Notes: generated by a model not told the origin, from the sequence alone. 64,000 bases of DNA from Leucocoprinus leucothites (GCA_013368445.1 JAACJO010000050.1:1-64000), one strand, 5' to 3'; positions 11,193-22,333 are shown, counted from the first letter of the stretch. Made by a program: numbers and translations.

Positions 11193-11456
11193 TGTTAAGC
11201 ACACAAATGCTACAGATACAGGAGCTGATATCAGAGACTGGATCAATAGAGGTGGGACAGAGTTATAGTAGGAGCCAGTCATCAAATGCAGGAGTGGGTT
11301 GTGGCCTCAACTTATGTGTTGTGCCAACTACTGATGCTTGACCCAAATTTCAGACAAGGGAGGAGAGCAGAAGACAAATAGAGAGCAGAGAATTTAGCAT
11401 ATTGCTAAGTTGATTATCAGACCAAGGAAACCAAATACAAAGTTGTGCTACTCATC
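11193..11456. repeat. LTR fragment of the element B family
   Basis: A 264-bp copy of the sequence at 12543-12808. Both start TGTTAAGCACACAAATGC and share a block around ttatgtgttgtgc. Similarity stops near 11456, so this copy is truncated. Confidence 0.65.
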
Positions 11457-12542
11457 AACCCTCAAAGAGAAGACCCAAGGAGTCTTTGACAATTATAACA
11501 TCTGAGCAGAAAGATGATCTGAGATACTCCTCTATGCAGAGGAGTATACATCCAACATTTTAGTTGGAGCTGTTGCAGAGAATAATAATATCTCTGATGA
11601 TGACTTTGATGAGATGGTCTTCAGGATCATTCAAAAACTCATAGGCAAATATATTTCCATAAAAAATGAATGGCTGGAGCATGTGCCATGACCTATGAAC
11701 ACGGTATACAGTACCATGTTAACACCCACATTTAAAGAATTCCACAGTGAGCAAGATCCCTTGCACAATGGAAACAACTATCAACCCCATGGAAGAGTTG
11801 TACACACTTCTACCCCATCATATTGAGGAAGTAATACCTCCCTTGCAACTCAAGCTGACATGGCTGAACTTTTTAAAGCTCACAAACCAAACAAATCTGA
11901 CAAAGAATACAATAGACAAGTGACAGAACAAACTTGTATCATTATGTTCCTGAACCAACATTCACCACACTGTATCCCAACTACACTGACTACACCAACA
12001 CAGAGTGCTAATAAGTCCTCTGTTTGAACAACAGGATCTGTTGGCCTTGAAGATGAAGACAACAACACTGACAATGACAATAGTTATCAGACACCTTATG
12101 GCTTGCATCACAATCTCTATATCAACATTGCACATTGACATGAATATTGAAGGGATCTAAATGAGTGTGTGAGTTTTCAATGCATGTGCAATGAGGATCT
12201 TCACATATATGGATCCTCAGATATACCTGACCAAGGTATGGACTTTGAAGGGGTCACCCCTCAGAGCTGCCCAGGATTCAATGTTGAGTTGATTCCTGAT
12301 ATTAATACCTGTAGTAAGGGAAAAACCCCTATTTGGGGAACTTCTCACACATCCAAGTCAAGGGCCCCAGACTCAATGGTGCCCTTGGATAAATTTGATG
12401 ATATATCAGTTGATGGATCTATGGATTGTCCACAAAACACATCCAAAAACCTAGTGTGTTGACATTGAGGGTATTCCCTCATTCCCTCACAACCTGATAC
12501 ATGTGATACACCCAGTGTGGCTGTTACATTAAACAATCATAA
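11457..12542. other. Degenerate sequence between two LTR copies
   Basis: Lies between two directly repeated LTR copies and may be the remains of a short internal region. A plus-strand ORF at 12169-12462 (97 codons) has no recognisable domain. No gag, protease or polymerase motif was seen. Confidence 0.4.
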
Positions 12543-13093
12543 TGTTAAGCACACAAATGCTACAGGTAGGGAGCCAACATCTAGGACCAGATAGGCAGAG
12601 GTGGGACAGAGGTAAGACAGAAGCTAGTCATCAAACATGGGAGCAGGTTGTGGCCTCAACTTATGTGTTGTGCTGACTACTGATGCTTGACCCAGATTTC
12701 AGACAAGGGAAGAGAGCAGAGGACAAATAGAGAGCAGAGTAGAAACTAGCATATTGCTAAGTTGATTATCAGACTAAGGAACTCAAGTACAAAATCATGC
12801 TACTTATGTATGATGTGGAATATAGGATCAGATAAGGAAAACAAACAAAGTAGTAAATGGAGAAATAATCAAAGTGGAGTCTGCAAATTTTACAAGGCTA
12901 GAAGATATAAAATTTACTATTAAACAGTTGTTAGAAAATTTCAACAAGGCGGTATGAATTAATAAAATGGAAGATGTTGGAATAAATCTGAAGGTAAAAG
13001 ACTGACAAAACTGATATAGCCAATATGTGAAAGCAGATAAGAGTTCATGGAAATAATACCAAGTCCAAACTGTGAGCTGGTCTTGAGGATCAG
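12543..13093 (-). repeat. 3' LTR of element B, split by insertion of element F
   Basis: Starts with TG on the plus strand, runs up to the insertion point of F, and resumes at 20951-20958 (ending TGACA). The polypurine tract of B follows at 20961. B is read on the minus strand, so this is its 3' LTR, about 559 bp without F. Confidence 0.65.
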
Positions 13094-13724
13094 TGTTATA
13101 GTGACGCCGGCCTGGTCCTAAGCTGGCACAATAAGTATCAATTGATCTTATCAAAGGGGACTCCTTCTTGGTAAGTAACAAAGTCGTTTACTAAGTCAGA
13201 GTTATAATACGGCGATTATAGAGTTAAGACTTTAGTAATTGAGATCTTAGAAATTAAGTTCAATTTGACTTTGTTTAGATAAAGGCTTGTATTGAGTCTC
13301 CACCTAACCAAGTAGAAACGATGTTTCTCCTTGGTAGATGTTGATGACTTATATATGATACAAGTCTGTATCTATTATTAACTAGGGCTAAGGGCTTCTA
13401 ATGAAATTTCTTAATGCTAATTAAACTATATAAGACGTGATCTGTCAAAGAAGCTTTAGAAGTTCTTTTTTGATCATCTGATCAATCACAAGGTAAGTCC
13501 AAATATAGCTGCGCTATATTTAACAATCACATGTTATCAAAATATAAATGAAACCAAACAAGTCATAATGAGTCATAATGAGATCAAGTAAATGAGTCAA
13601 AACAAACTAGAAAATACAAGAACAAATAAGAGGAAAACATAATTGTGATATTACTTAAGTAAAGCTAATATTGACTTCGTATTGTAGAAGGAACAAATGC
13701 TAGATATAATCAATATACATAACA
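13094..13724 (-). repeat. 3' LTR of element F
   Basis: Full-length LTR of 631 bp bounded by TG and CA. The purine-rich strand aggaaaggga lies directly beside it at 13727-13736 (minus strand) and may be the polypurine tract. Confidence 0.85.
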
Positions 13725-13847
13725 TTATCCCTTTCCTAGCTAAGATGTCCACATCTTAGTAACTATCTAAGTCACTAAGGTAAATTACCTTCACCATCTA
13801 TGTTGAAGTTGGCCTCATCATTGTAATGAGATTTGTAATTGCCATCT

Positions 13848-15123
13848 TCATATGGGGGTGTAAGGGGCGGTCTCCTTCATAGATGCAAGAAGTTCGACTA
13901 TGATGGGGACATCTGCTTGGACTGCATCCTCAATGGTTTGGATGGGAGGAACAGACTGAGGTCTGGAGATGACCATACTGTCTTCCTTGTGGTGCAGGTT
14001 TATGGCCTCGTCATGGTGTAAAAGGAGGGTTGTAGGTGGGGCCAAGAGTGGTGGTGTTAACGGCCATGGATATTGTATTATGTTGTTTGGATCAAAGTCT
14101 GTCAACATTGGAGATGGGGGTGCCATGATTGCTGGTTGGTACACTGGGCTGGCGGGGTTGTACTCTGGTAGACTTGGTGATGGACTGCAGAGCAAGAGCC
14201 TTGGCGGTATCAACTCCCTCGGTAATGGAAAGTGCTGCCAGGGTGACTGGGGGTAGATCCCGTCAAGCAATTCCTTTATGAGGATTTCAGGAACAATACT
14301 TGGTGAAATGGCTGGGGGCAAAAGTGTTGCACCAGGTGTAATGATATCCTGGGCAAAGCATCTTGATATGACCCATTCTGTGACATATGTTGCAGGTTCA
14401 ACTAGTATGTCCAGGGCGAGTCACATCTCAATTGGTATTTCAAGGAGGCTCATTAGTAGGCATTGGAGGGGGTGTACTCAGTAATATGGCATTGTGTGTA
14501 GCCACATCATGACGTTGTTGAGGTTTGATGCTAGGTGGGGAAGTTTTTCCCTTGTCATCAGCTGAGGCACACTCAGAATTCTGTGCACGTCACTCTGGAG
14601 CTTGTTGATGCTTGAGTGTAGCGAAGTAATCTCTGTCTGGGTCAGTGCATTGGATGTGTCGGACGATGTTCTGAGTATAGGGACCCCTAGGGATATGGTA
14701 TGCTAGGTTACTAAGATGGAAGTCCATTTCTTCCTGGAGATACTTGTATTCACTTCTTGCAGAAGTGAGAGCATCAAGACAATTCCCAATGTTGTAGACA
14801 TGTGAAATGAGTCTAGGATTGCTGCTGTAGGCGGACAGAAAGTCAATGGCTGTCTGTTCTCGAAGAAATGCGTGTCGTAGGGTGGCATTCTCTTTATAGG
14901 GTGAAGAGTTTTCACTGCTAGTGTCTCTGCCTGCACTATCTCTGGCAGGGGATTTGGTGCCTTGTTCTTGCAATGAGGCAAGACCAGGACTTTCCTCGAC
15001 CTTGTTTGCATTGTTGATGGTGTTGGTCAGTGTAGTAGGAGGGGTAAGAGGTGAGGGTGATTCGCAAATAATAGTTCCAAAGATTGGTACTGCTGGTTGT
15101 TCACTGACTTCTGAAGTAGTCAT
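13848..15123 (-). pseudogene. Extra ORF of element F downstream of the chromodomain, with a CCHC knuckle
   Basis: It starts 16 bp after the chromodomain stop and is read in the same direction as pol. The first part (14590-15123, 177 codons) is Ser/Thr/Pro-rich, then helical (HAFLREQTAIDFLSAYSSNP). After a TGA the frame continues to a zinc knuckle CNICHRMGHIKMLC (CX2CX4HX4C, about 14350-14400) and a Pro-rich C-terminus (13848-14321). No enzymatic motif was seen. The knuckle suggests nucleic-acid binding; a duplicated Gag-like or accessory protein is possible. It does not look like an envelope protein, having no signal peptide or membrane segment. Confidence 0.5.
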
Positions 15124-15138
15124 TGAAGCTGGGGAATG

Positions 15139-16704
15139 TTAGGAGAGATTGTGCTGGGTTTTATACTCTTGGATTATTTCTTTTGAATTTTCAAGATTTT
15201 TCTCTGGTTCCCATGAGTCTTCAGTAGGCCTATATCCTTTCTATCAAATTAGGTATTCTATTTTTGTTCCTGAGTGTAGTCTGCGAGTTCTATGATTTAG
15301 GACTGCTTCAACTTCATATTGTTCTTCTCCTGAGACAAGAACAGGTGGTGGTTTAGGGTTATGTTTTCCATAAATGTCGTTCTCAGTTACTGGCATGAGA
15401 AGTGAAGCGTGGAATTAGTTGTGAATTTTCCACTTTGGTGGTAGTCTGAGTTCATAGTTGACTGGAGAGGTCTTTCTAATAATAGTAAATGGACCTTCTC
15501 TCCTTTGGTTGAGCTTCTTAGAAGCATAGGGCAAAGGAAGATTTCAGTTATCTAACCAAACTCGGTCTCCTACTTTGAATGGCATCCATGGTTGGTTCTT
15601 TCGTTGAGCCATCATGAGACATGTTCATTCATGTGCCTCTAGAGCTGCTTCTCGGACTTGTTCTAAGAATAAGGACTTCTCATTGATAGAAGGTGTATCT
15701 GTCTCTTTGTCTGAGATGAATGCTTGTGGGTTATATCCCAATATTAATTCGTATGGTGAGTGTTTTCTTCCAGAATGGGGTTTCGTATTGTGTATGAATT
15801 CAATCATTGGAAGTGCTCATTTCCATATGGTCAGATTTTGTGATGTGTAAACTGCTAAGTAAAACTTGATTTCTTGGTTGTATCTTTCGGTAGTACCATC
15901 TGTCTGTGGGTGATATGCTGTAGACAGGGCTAGTGTAATATTGAGTTTTTTGTATAATTTTTGCATTGATTTAGCAGCAAATTGTGGATCTTGATCTGAG
16001 ATTATTTTGTTGGGTGTTCTGTATTTTGAAAATACTTTGTCAATAAGAATTTCAGCAATGCCATTGGCATTTACTATCTTCTTTGTTGGAGTTAGGATTA
16101 TCCCTTTCATAAGTCCATGGTCCACTATGGACAATATACAATCATATCCATCATCAGGTGGTAGATCTGTAATAAGATCCATGGATATTTGGGAAAAGGG
16201 TCTTGTGGAAGAAGGGCCTTTAATTGGTTGCCTTAGTAGTTTAGCCGGATGATGGTTGATTTTGTACTGTTGACAAATAGGGCATCCTTTCACATAGTTC
16301 TGAACATATGTGTTCATTCCAGGCCAGTAAACTAATTTAGATAGTTTACCAAATGTTTTGGCTGTTCCTGGGTGTCCTGATGTCTCATGATCATGTACAT
16401 GTTGTAGAAGTCTTCTTTTTAGTTTGGCATCTTCAGGTATCACATGTCTTCCCTGATATTTATAAATGCCATCATCTTCTGTAAATCTTTCAGATGAGGC
16501 AATTTTTTCTTGTTTATTTTTAATTTCTTCTTTAATTTCCTCAGAAAGGAAGTTAATGAACTTTTCTGATGGTATTGCAATGAGATCTTCGTTATCTTTT
16601 CCTTCTGGGACTAAGTCTGGTCTTCTACTCAATGCATCAGCAAGAGTATTTTTGTTTCCAGCCAAGTGTTTTATGGAGTAATGGAAGCATGTCATGTATA
16701 GCAT
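15139..16704 (-). pseudogene. Element F integrase with C-terminal chromodomain
   Basis: Reading from 16704 down: an HHCC zinc-binding region (HDHETSGHPG, then CPICQQYK), the catalytic core with SMDLITDLP, ISDQDPQFAAKSMQ and the Glu after YHPQTDGTTERYNQ, then a linker. A chromodomain (about 15139-15335) has YEVEAVLNHR, KGYRPTEDSWEPE and a tail helix. Integrase inserts the cDNA, and the chromodomain targets it to chromatin. Internal stops at 15817 and 15625 are TGA. In the chromodomain the conserved Arg-Trp before KGY is replaced by TGA TAG. All fit C-to-T or G-to-A changes. Confidence 0.85.
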
Positions 16705-16719
16705 CCATCTGGCTTGTCT

Positions 16720-17426
16720 TCAATTTAATTGTTGTGGTTCTCGCCATCTGGTGAGATTCTTGTGATCAGACCATATGATGATGGGGTGTGCTGATCCTTC
16801 AAGGTAGTGTTGCCATTCCTTTAGTGCTCTAATAATAGCAAGGAATTCTTGGTCGGACACATGATAGTTTCGTTCCACAGGGTTGAGGGTTTGTGAATAG
16901 TAAGCCACAGGGTGTTTATCTCCATTTGAATCTCTTTGGAGTAGTACTGCACCAGTAGCAAATGCGGAAGCATCACATTCAATTTCAAATGACTTTGATT
17001 TATTGACTATTTGAAGTATAGGTTGCTTAAGGAATTGTTCCTTTAGCTTCTCAAAGCTTTTCTGTGCTTCTGGGTTCCATTCAAACTTCGTAGTTTTTTG
17101 AAGTAATGCATTAAGCGGTTGTGCGATAGCTGAGAAGTTGTGGATGAATTTGTGATAGAAGTTGCAGAAACCAATAAACTGTCTGATGTTTCGGACAGAC
17201 TTGGGTACAGGCCAATCCTGTATTCCCTTTAATTTGATTGGGTCCATCTCAATAGAGTCAGGAGTTATGATAACTCCGAGATACTCTAGACATTGCTTCT
17301 TGAATTCGCATTTCTCAGTCTTTAAATACAACTCGTTTTGTTGTAGAATCTTCAAGACTTGTTTAGTAAGTCTTTCGAGTTGTTCTTTTGTTTTCGCATG
17401 GATAAGGATGTTGTCCATGTAGATAA
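16720..17426 (-). pseudogene. Element F reverse transcriptase (3' part) and RNase H
   Basis: Begins at the mariner insertion with IIYMDNILIHAKTKEQ, where the RT active site is YMDN rather than YxDD. It goes on through the RT thumb and connection (YLGVIITPDSIEMDP, FIGFCNFYHKFIHNFS). RNase H follows, with ECDASAFATGAVLLQ, the Glu in DQEFLAIIRALKEW and SDHKNL. It ends at TGA 16720-16722, in a position where relatives have Arg. Part of the pol polyprotein of F. Confidence 0.85.
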
Positions 17427-17428
17427 TA

Positions 17429-19021
17429 CAGTGGCTCAAAAAACTGTCCCAATGTTTTCGCATTTTGGACATATTTGCTAATACCAGGGCAGATATATGG
17501 CCTAGCATCCTGAAAATATTCACACAGGTACCTTGACATATTGGGCGCATACATTCCCATGATCATATGACCTTGTCCATCAATGAATTAATAATGAATT
17601 ATCGAAAATATCTACTCATTGGGACAGTTTTTTGACCCTCTGTTATCTACCTACTCAATACTTTGTATGACCTCCTCTTGCCCTGATAACTGCCTCAATC
17701 CTTCTGGGCATGCTTTCTATCAGCCTTTGGCACCTTTCTGCTGGAATCTTATTCCACTCCTCTACTAGCCTCTCCCACAATTCAAATACTCCCTTGGGTG
17801 GTCTTTCATATGCCTTCAGCTGGTCCTTCAGGTAGGTCCAGAGGTGTTCAATGGGATTTAGGTCAGGGGATTGTGCAGGCCATGGTAGAACTTGAATGTT
17901 GTTGTCCACAAACCATTGTTGTCCCAGTTTTGAGGTGTGTTTTGGGTCATTATCCTGCTGGAATATCCTCTCCTCCTCCTCCATCTCCAACTTTTCAAAG
18001 CTTTCCACCACCCCATTGTCCAAAATCTCGCAGTATTGCACTGCATCCATATTCCCTTGAACCTCTATCAGCTTTCCTACCCCATTCCACCCCATACACC
18101 CCCACACCATCATGTTACCACCTCCTCCATGTTTGACAGTAGGGAGAGTGGTCCTATCTGACAGTGGTTCCCCCCTCTCCTTCCAGGTATACACCTTTCC
18201 ATCTGACCCAATCCTGTTGATCTTTGTTTCATCTGTCCACAACACCCTCTTCCAGTCCTCCACTGTCCAATTCCTATGTTCATGTGCAAAGTCAAGGCGT
18301 TCCTCACGATGTCGCTTTTTGAGTAGAGGTCGTTTGATCTTGGTTACAGAGCGAAATCCATTATCCTGAAGGGTATTTCTGACAGTTTGGGGTGTGACAG
18401 GGTCAGACAGAGTAGAGTTAATGAAAGTTGTAGCCTGGACAGCATTGTCTAGCTTTCCAGAGGTTATTTGGTGAATTATTGCTTTTTTATCACGAGGAGA
18501 AAGCTTGGAAGGACGTCCTCCCTTGTTGTTTTCCTTGTCCCCATCAACTTCTTTCTTGATCCTCCCAACAGTAGACTTTCCTAGACCAGTTTTATGTTCA
18601 ATCTGGCACAAGGAATAGCCATCTTTGAGAAGAGAAGTGACTTGGGAGTATTGGGTAGAGGAGATAGCTTTCATGATGTAGTGGCAGGAAGAAAGACAGT
18701 TGTAGCCATCTCAACATGTCAACCAAGGTCACATGATCTTGTTTATTACTCCCACGCCTGCCCTGATGCTCCCCTGGCATGTTACAAGGTAGATACTGGG
18801 AGGCTGACAGGGGGTCAAAAAACTGTCCCAATGAGTAGATATTTTCGATAATTCATTATTAATTCATTGATGGACAAGGTCATGTGATCATGGGAATATA
18901 TGCTCCCAATATGTCAAGGTACCTGTGTGAATATTTTCAGGATGCTAGGCCATATATCTGCCCTGGTATTAGCAAATATGTCCAAAATGCGAAAACATTG
19001 GGACAGTTTTTTGAGCCACTG
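17429..19021 (-). mobile_element. Tc1/mariner element, copy 1 (intact)
   Basis: Length 1593 bp, flanked by TA at 17427-17428 and 19022-19023. The ends are 210-bp inverted repeats (17429-17638 and 18812-19021). Each repeat has the site caaaaaactgtcccaatg near its outer edge and an inverted copy near its inner edge, giving two potential transposase sites per end as in IR/DR-type Tc1 elements. It interrupts the RT of element F just before the YMDN motif and keeps its CpGs, so it is younger than F. Confidence 0.95.
17655..18674 (-). CDS. Tc1-family transposase (DD34E), intact
   Basis: 339 residues, the normal length for Tc1-like enzymes. It cuts and pastes the element into TA sites. The N-terminus has an HTH pair (SQVTSLLKDGYSLCQIEHKT; GRPSKL linker). 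The catalytic triad is Asp in LWTDETKINRIG, Asp in FQQDNDPKHTS and Glu in SPDLNPIEHLW. There are 34 residues between the last two. No internal stop or frameshift was seen, so it may be active. Start ATG 18672-18674, stop at 17655-17657. A likely source for the decayed copy at 45733-47325. Confidence 0.95.
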   Translation of the reverse strand: MKAISSTQYSQVTSLLKDGYSLCQIEHKTGLGKSTVGRIKKEVDGDKENNKGGRPSKLSPRDKKAIIHQITSGKLDNAVQATTFINSTLSDPVTPQTVRNTLQDNGFRSVTKIKRPLLKKRHREERLDFAHEHRNWTVEDWKRVLWTDETKINRIGSDGKVYTWKERGEPLSDRTTLPTVKHGGGGNMMVWGCMGWNGVGKLIEVQGNMDAVQYCEILDNGVVESFEKLEMEEEERIFQQDNDPKHTSKLGQQWFVDNNIQVLPWPAQSPDLNPIEHLWTYLKDQLKAYERPPKGVFELWERLVEEWNKIPAERCQRLIESMPRRIEAVIRARGGHTKY

Positions 19022-19023
19022 TA

Positions 19024-20144
19024 ACTCTGCCTTTCTCAGTAAGGTCTTTGAATATGTGATCCATCATGGATTGGAAAGTAGCAGGGGAATTTGTCATTCT
19101 AAAGAACATGACTGTGGGTTCATATAACCCATTAGGGGTGCGGAATGCTGCTTTCCATTCATGTCCTTCATGGATTCGGACATTATTGTATCCAAGTCGG
19201 ACATCTAACTTGGTAAACCAATTAGATCCTTTGAGTTTATCCATGATTCATGATATGCTCAGTATTGGGTGAGCATTCTTTATCATATTCTTGTTAAGGA
19301 ATCAATAGTCTTGACATGGGCATAAGTCTCCTCCTTTCTTTCCTACAAAGGAGAAAGAAGAGGCCATAGGTGACTTGGATTTCTGAATATATCCCTTTCA
19401 TAGGTTTTTGGAAATAAACTTGTCAAGTTCAGTTCTTTCCTGGGGTGTCAGGTGATAAACTGGCATGCGTTTGGGTTCAAATTCGGGTATAGTCTCGATT
19501 TTATGATCCCAAGGATGTCTGGGTGGTGATTTCTCAGATTCGTCTTTGTTGAAGACTTTGAGAAACTGATGAAATTTCTTCGGTACAGCTTTCACAGGGT
19601 TTGATTCCCATTTTGATTTAGTAGCCGAATTGTGAAGTTGTTGTGATGTGTTGGATTTCACATTGATTTCATAATATAATTGATTGATGGAATCAGTTTC
19701 TGCTTTGGTTAATTTGATGGTGTGAGAGTTTTCATCTTGCCAATGTAATGACAGTTTCTGCCAATCAACATCAGGGTTGAATCTCTTTAACCATGTGATT
19801 CCTAAGAATAGTTAGTTTGATCCAAGTTTGACTGTTCTTGGAGAGATTGTCATTATCTTGTTGTTCACTTCTATTTTTAATTTTGTATAGTGAGTACAAC
19901 TTCCTGATAGATTTTGTGTTCCATCAGCATTATGGATTTTGATTGCCTTCTTCATTTTGAATTTTGGCAAGTTGTAGGTATCAACTAGTTGTGGGTCGAT
20001 AAATTCTCCACTAGCTCCTGAATTGAGTAGTGGTTGTAGGTTATGTTTTGCTCTGGTTGTATGGAGCAATATTGGTACATGTACTGTTAATCCTTTGTTT
20101 GATTGAAGATCGATGACGTCTATCTGATCTTCATGAGTACTCAA
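19024..20144 (-). pseudogene. Element F protease and first half of the reverse transcriptase
   Basis: The protease-like part (19812-20144) contains LLNSGASGEFIDPQLV, the retropepsin active site with Asn in place of Asp. After a linker (19398-19661, HPWDHKIETIPEFEPK and LDKFISKNL) comes the RT fingers and palm: GSNWFTKLDVRLGYNNVRI, KAAFRTPNGLYEP and ATFQSMMDHIFKDL. The reading stops at the TA where mariner copy 1 entered and continues at 17426. Stops and frame changes are present. Confidence 0.8.
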
Positions 20145-20647
20145 AAATTTTCATTTGAGTATTCTTGAAACAGATTATCTTCATCACTAGCTTGTTCTAT
20201 TTTGTAGACCATGGCATCGGGATCTTTCCTTTTAGGCTTGAAAGGTCTACGGTTCCCTTGTTTCAGTTTGGACTGGGACTTCTGCATCTGCTTTAATCTC
20301 ATGTTTGTCTTTCCTCTCAACTTAAACCAAACCTTCCTTGCTGGACAAGATTTAGCAAAATGTCCTTTCTTGTGGCAGAAGAAGCATTCTCCTCTCTTGA
20401 GTGCGATTCTCTGCTCATCAGTGAGAATATTATTGATGATGTGGGAGTATAGTGAACCATAGACATCTCTGTCTGTGTTGCTTGGTCCTTCATTGTACAT
20501 TTGGTTGATGTCTTCTCCTTCACTCTCCTCTTCTTCAGGATTATCATCATCCTCTGCACCAAGTTCATATATACCTCCGTCATCTGCTTCCCAATCATCT
20601 TCAACTGATAATTGGTATATTCCTCTTGATATTCTGTCGATATCCAT
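20141..20647 (-). pseudogene. Element F Gag remnant with CCHC knuckle
   Basis: 168 codons. The N-terminal part is acidic (EEEESEGEDINQMY). Then comes the knuckle CFFCHKKGHFAKSC (CX2CX4HX4C, RNA packaging) and a basic tail. The capsid domain expected upstream is absent, because the ORF begins only about 70 bp inside the 5' LTR, so the 5' part of the internal region has been deleted. Confidence 0.75.
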
Positions 20648-20720
20648 GTCCCACTCAGATCATCTGGGTCTAGATAGGGGTTGACTATAGATGTCATTAT
20701 ATTGTGGTTGGGATCCGTGT

Positions 20721-20945
20721 TGTTATAGTGACGCCAGCCTGGTTCTAAGCTGGCGTGATAAGTATTGATTGATCTTATCAAAGGGGACTCCTTCTTGGTA
20801 AGTGACAAAGTCGTTTACTAAGTCAGAGTTATAATACGGTGATTATAGAGTTAAGACTTTAGTAATTGAGATCTTAGAAATTAAGTTCAATTCAACTTTG
20901 TATTGTAGAAGGAACAAATGCTAGATATAATCAATATACATAACA
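20721..20945 (-). repeat. 5' LTR of element F with internal deletion
   Basis: 225 bp against 631 bp for the 3' LTR; both ends are retained. About 406 bp is missing between two copies of a short GACTTYGT repeat in the full LTR (near 13270 and 13674), which suggests a deletion between short direct repeats. Confidence 0.85.
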
Positions 20946-20960
20946 ATCAGCTTGTGACAA

Positions 20961-20975
20961 TATTCCCCCCTTAAG
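20961..20975 (-). promoter_or_regulatory. 3' polypurine tract of element B
   Basis: Minus strand ttaaggggggaata directly before the LTR start (TGTCACAAGC). It would prime plus-strand DNA synthesis. The core aaggggggaata recurs inside pol at 24242-24256. Confidence 0.7.
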
Positions 20976-21124
20976 GCTGAGCCCTCAAAGCCACATGACT
21001 TGATCATGGGAACCAATTCAAATTCCATATAAATTCTGCCCTGAGGAAAAAAATAAGCTTTCTCACAACTTAACTCTCTATATCTACCCTGAACCCCAAT
21101 TCTGCTATACAAGGATCCAACCCA

Positions 21125-22333
21125 ATGTCTGATAGCGACCTCAAAAACAAACTTTGCAAGATGGATGAGGAGGATGCTTGGAAGGCAGCTGAGGAAGAAG
21201 AGAGGAAGAAAAGAGAAGTTGCAGAAGCTGAAAAGAAGAAGCACAAGGAGGTGGAATGGCAGAAGAGGAAGGAAGAGTTGCAGAGGAAGATGGCAGAGAA
21301 GAAACAAAGAGAGGTGGAGGAAGTGGAAAAGAAGAGGAAGGAGGCTGAAGAAGCTGAGCAGATACAAAAGAAGAAGGAAGAAGCCGAGCTTGTGGAATGG
21401 ATCCAGCTAGAGGCTGAGAAAAAGAAGAAGGAGAGGCAAGAAAAAGAAAAGGGGAAAGGGAAGAAAAGAGCAATGGAAGTGGAGGTCGAAATGGTGGAGA
21501 GCCTGGCAAAGAAGACAAAAATGACAGAGAATGCAAAGGTGGGAAACAGGGCTCAAAAGCCTCATGCAAAACTGACAAGTGGGCTGGCTGAGATGGCCAG
21601 GCTAATTCAATAGAGTGCAGCTGCTGGTCCCTCCAAATACCAGCTTACAGAATTGGATGATCAAGATGATGACCCATTGTGGATATCCGGCTCAGGTTTG
21701 GCCAGAGATGGAAGAGATGAAACCACCACCTCTGAAAACATGGAAACTATGATGCCAAGGAAGGGAAGATAAAGATGGGCGGAGATAACAAGTGCAGACA
21801 GTGCTTGTGTCTGGGCAAGAACTGCACCAAGCAAGGTAATGCATGAGTGACTCCCAATCCCTCAGTTCAGCTAATCAACTGACAATATCCACAGTGGCAA
21901 GTACATGTGTGAGCCATGTCACACCTCCAAGCAAAAGTGTGTGGTCCTGATGGAGGCTGACAGGCAGCCTCATGAGCAAACATTTGGGCTCATTGTGGAG
22001 CAAAGGAAAACTTGAGCCATCCTATTAGCTATCTTCAAGGAGATGAATGCAGCACAGGCTGAAGCTAATTCTCAACACTTAGCTTTGCAGTCAAGCATCT
22101 GTGCTCAAAGTTGTCTGGTGAATGGATTGAGTAAGGATTTTGCTGAGCTTGTCGATCAGCTTGTCTTGGATGGCAAGGTGATTGATGACAATGCCTACAA
22201 GGTGGTGAAGAACAAGATAGCAGCTGAGGAGGCTACTAAGGAGAAGACCATGTCTGAGGAATCAGGTGCTGGGGTTGAAGAAGATGGGGAGGAGGAAGAG
22301 GAGAGAGAAGGAGATGATGAGGGTGGTAGCTAG
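21125..22333 (+). CDS. Antisense ORF of element B: coiled coil plus Cys-rich zinc-cluster-like domain
   Basis: Lies between the integrase and the 3' LTR of B and is read opposite to pol. The first ORF (21125-21613, 162 aa, starting MSDSDLKNKLCKMDEE) is a long charged Glu/Lys/Arg coiled coil. After a TAG at 21611 the coding character continues. One CX2CX6C half is CRQCLCLGKNC (near 21792-21826). After a gtaatg...cacag intron, a second half, CEPCHTSKQKC, follows (near 21914-21945). A C-terminal ORF (22043-22333, 96 aa) ends acidic. The two halves resemble a Zn2Cys6 cluster, which suggests DNA binding. The splice does not restore the frame cleanly, so this copy is probably decayed. Element A has the same kind of ORF in the same place. 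Confidence 0.5.

Larger units (their letters stand above)
13094..20945 (-). mobile_element. Ty3/gypsy chromovirus, element F
   Basis: Both LTRs start TGTTATAGTGACG and end ACATAACA (plus strand). A 5-bp target duplication, atcag, is present at 13089-13093 and 20946-20950. The minus strand gives the order: gag zinc knuckle, protease, RT, RNase H, integrase, chromodomain, extra ORF. Mariner copy 1 is inserted inside the RT. Most of gag is missing. The protease reads NSGA instead of DSGA and the RT reads YMDN instead of the usual YxDD, so F is dead. Its target was the 3' LTR of element B. Confidence 0.9.

Noticed and set aside
17798..18369. Plus-strand ORFs within mariner copy 1 (and the same at 46102-46673)
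   Set aside because: They lie opposite the intact transposase and have no domain; their repetition only reflects the two mariner copies.
21141..21578. Minus-strand Ser/Pro/Phe-rich ORF
   Set aside because: It is the complement of the charged coiled coil at 21125-21613; its composition is the mirror of Glu/Lys codons.
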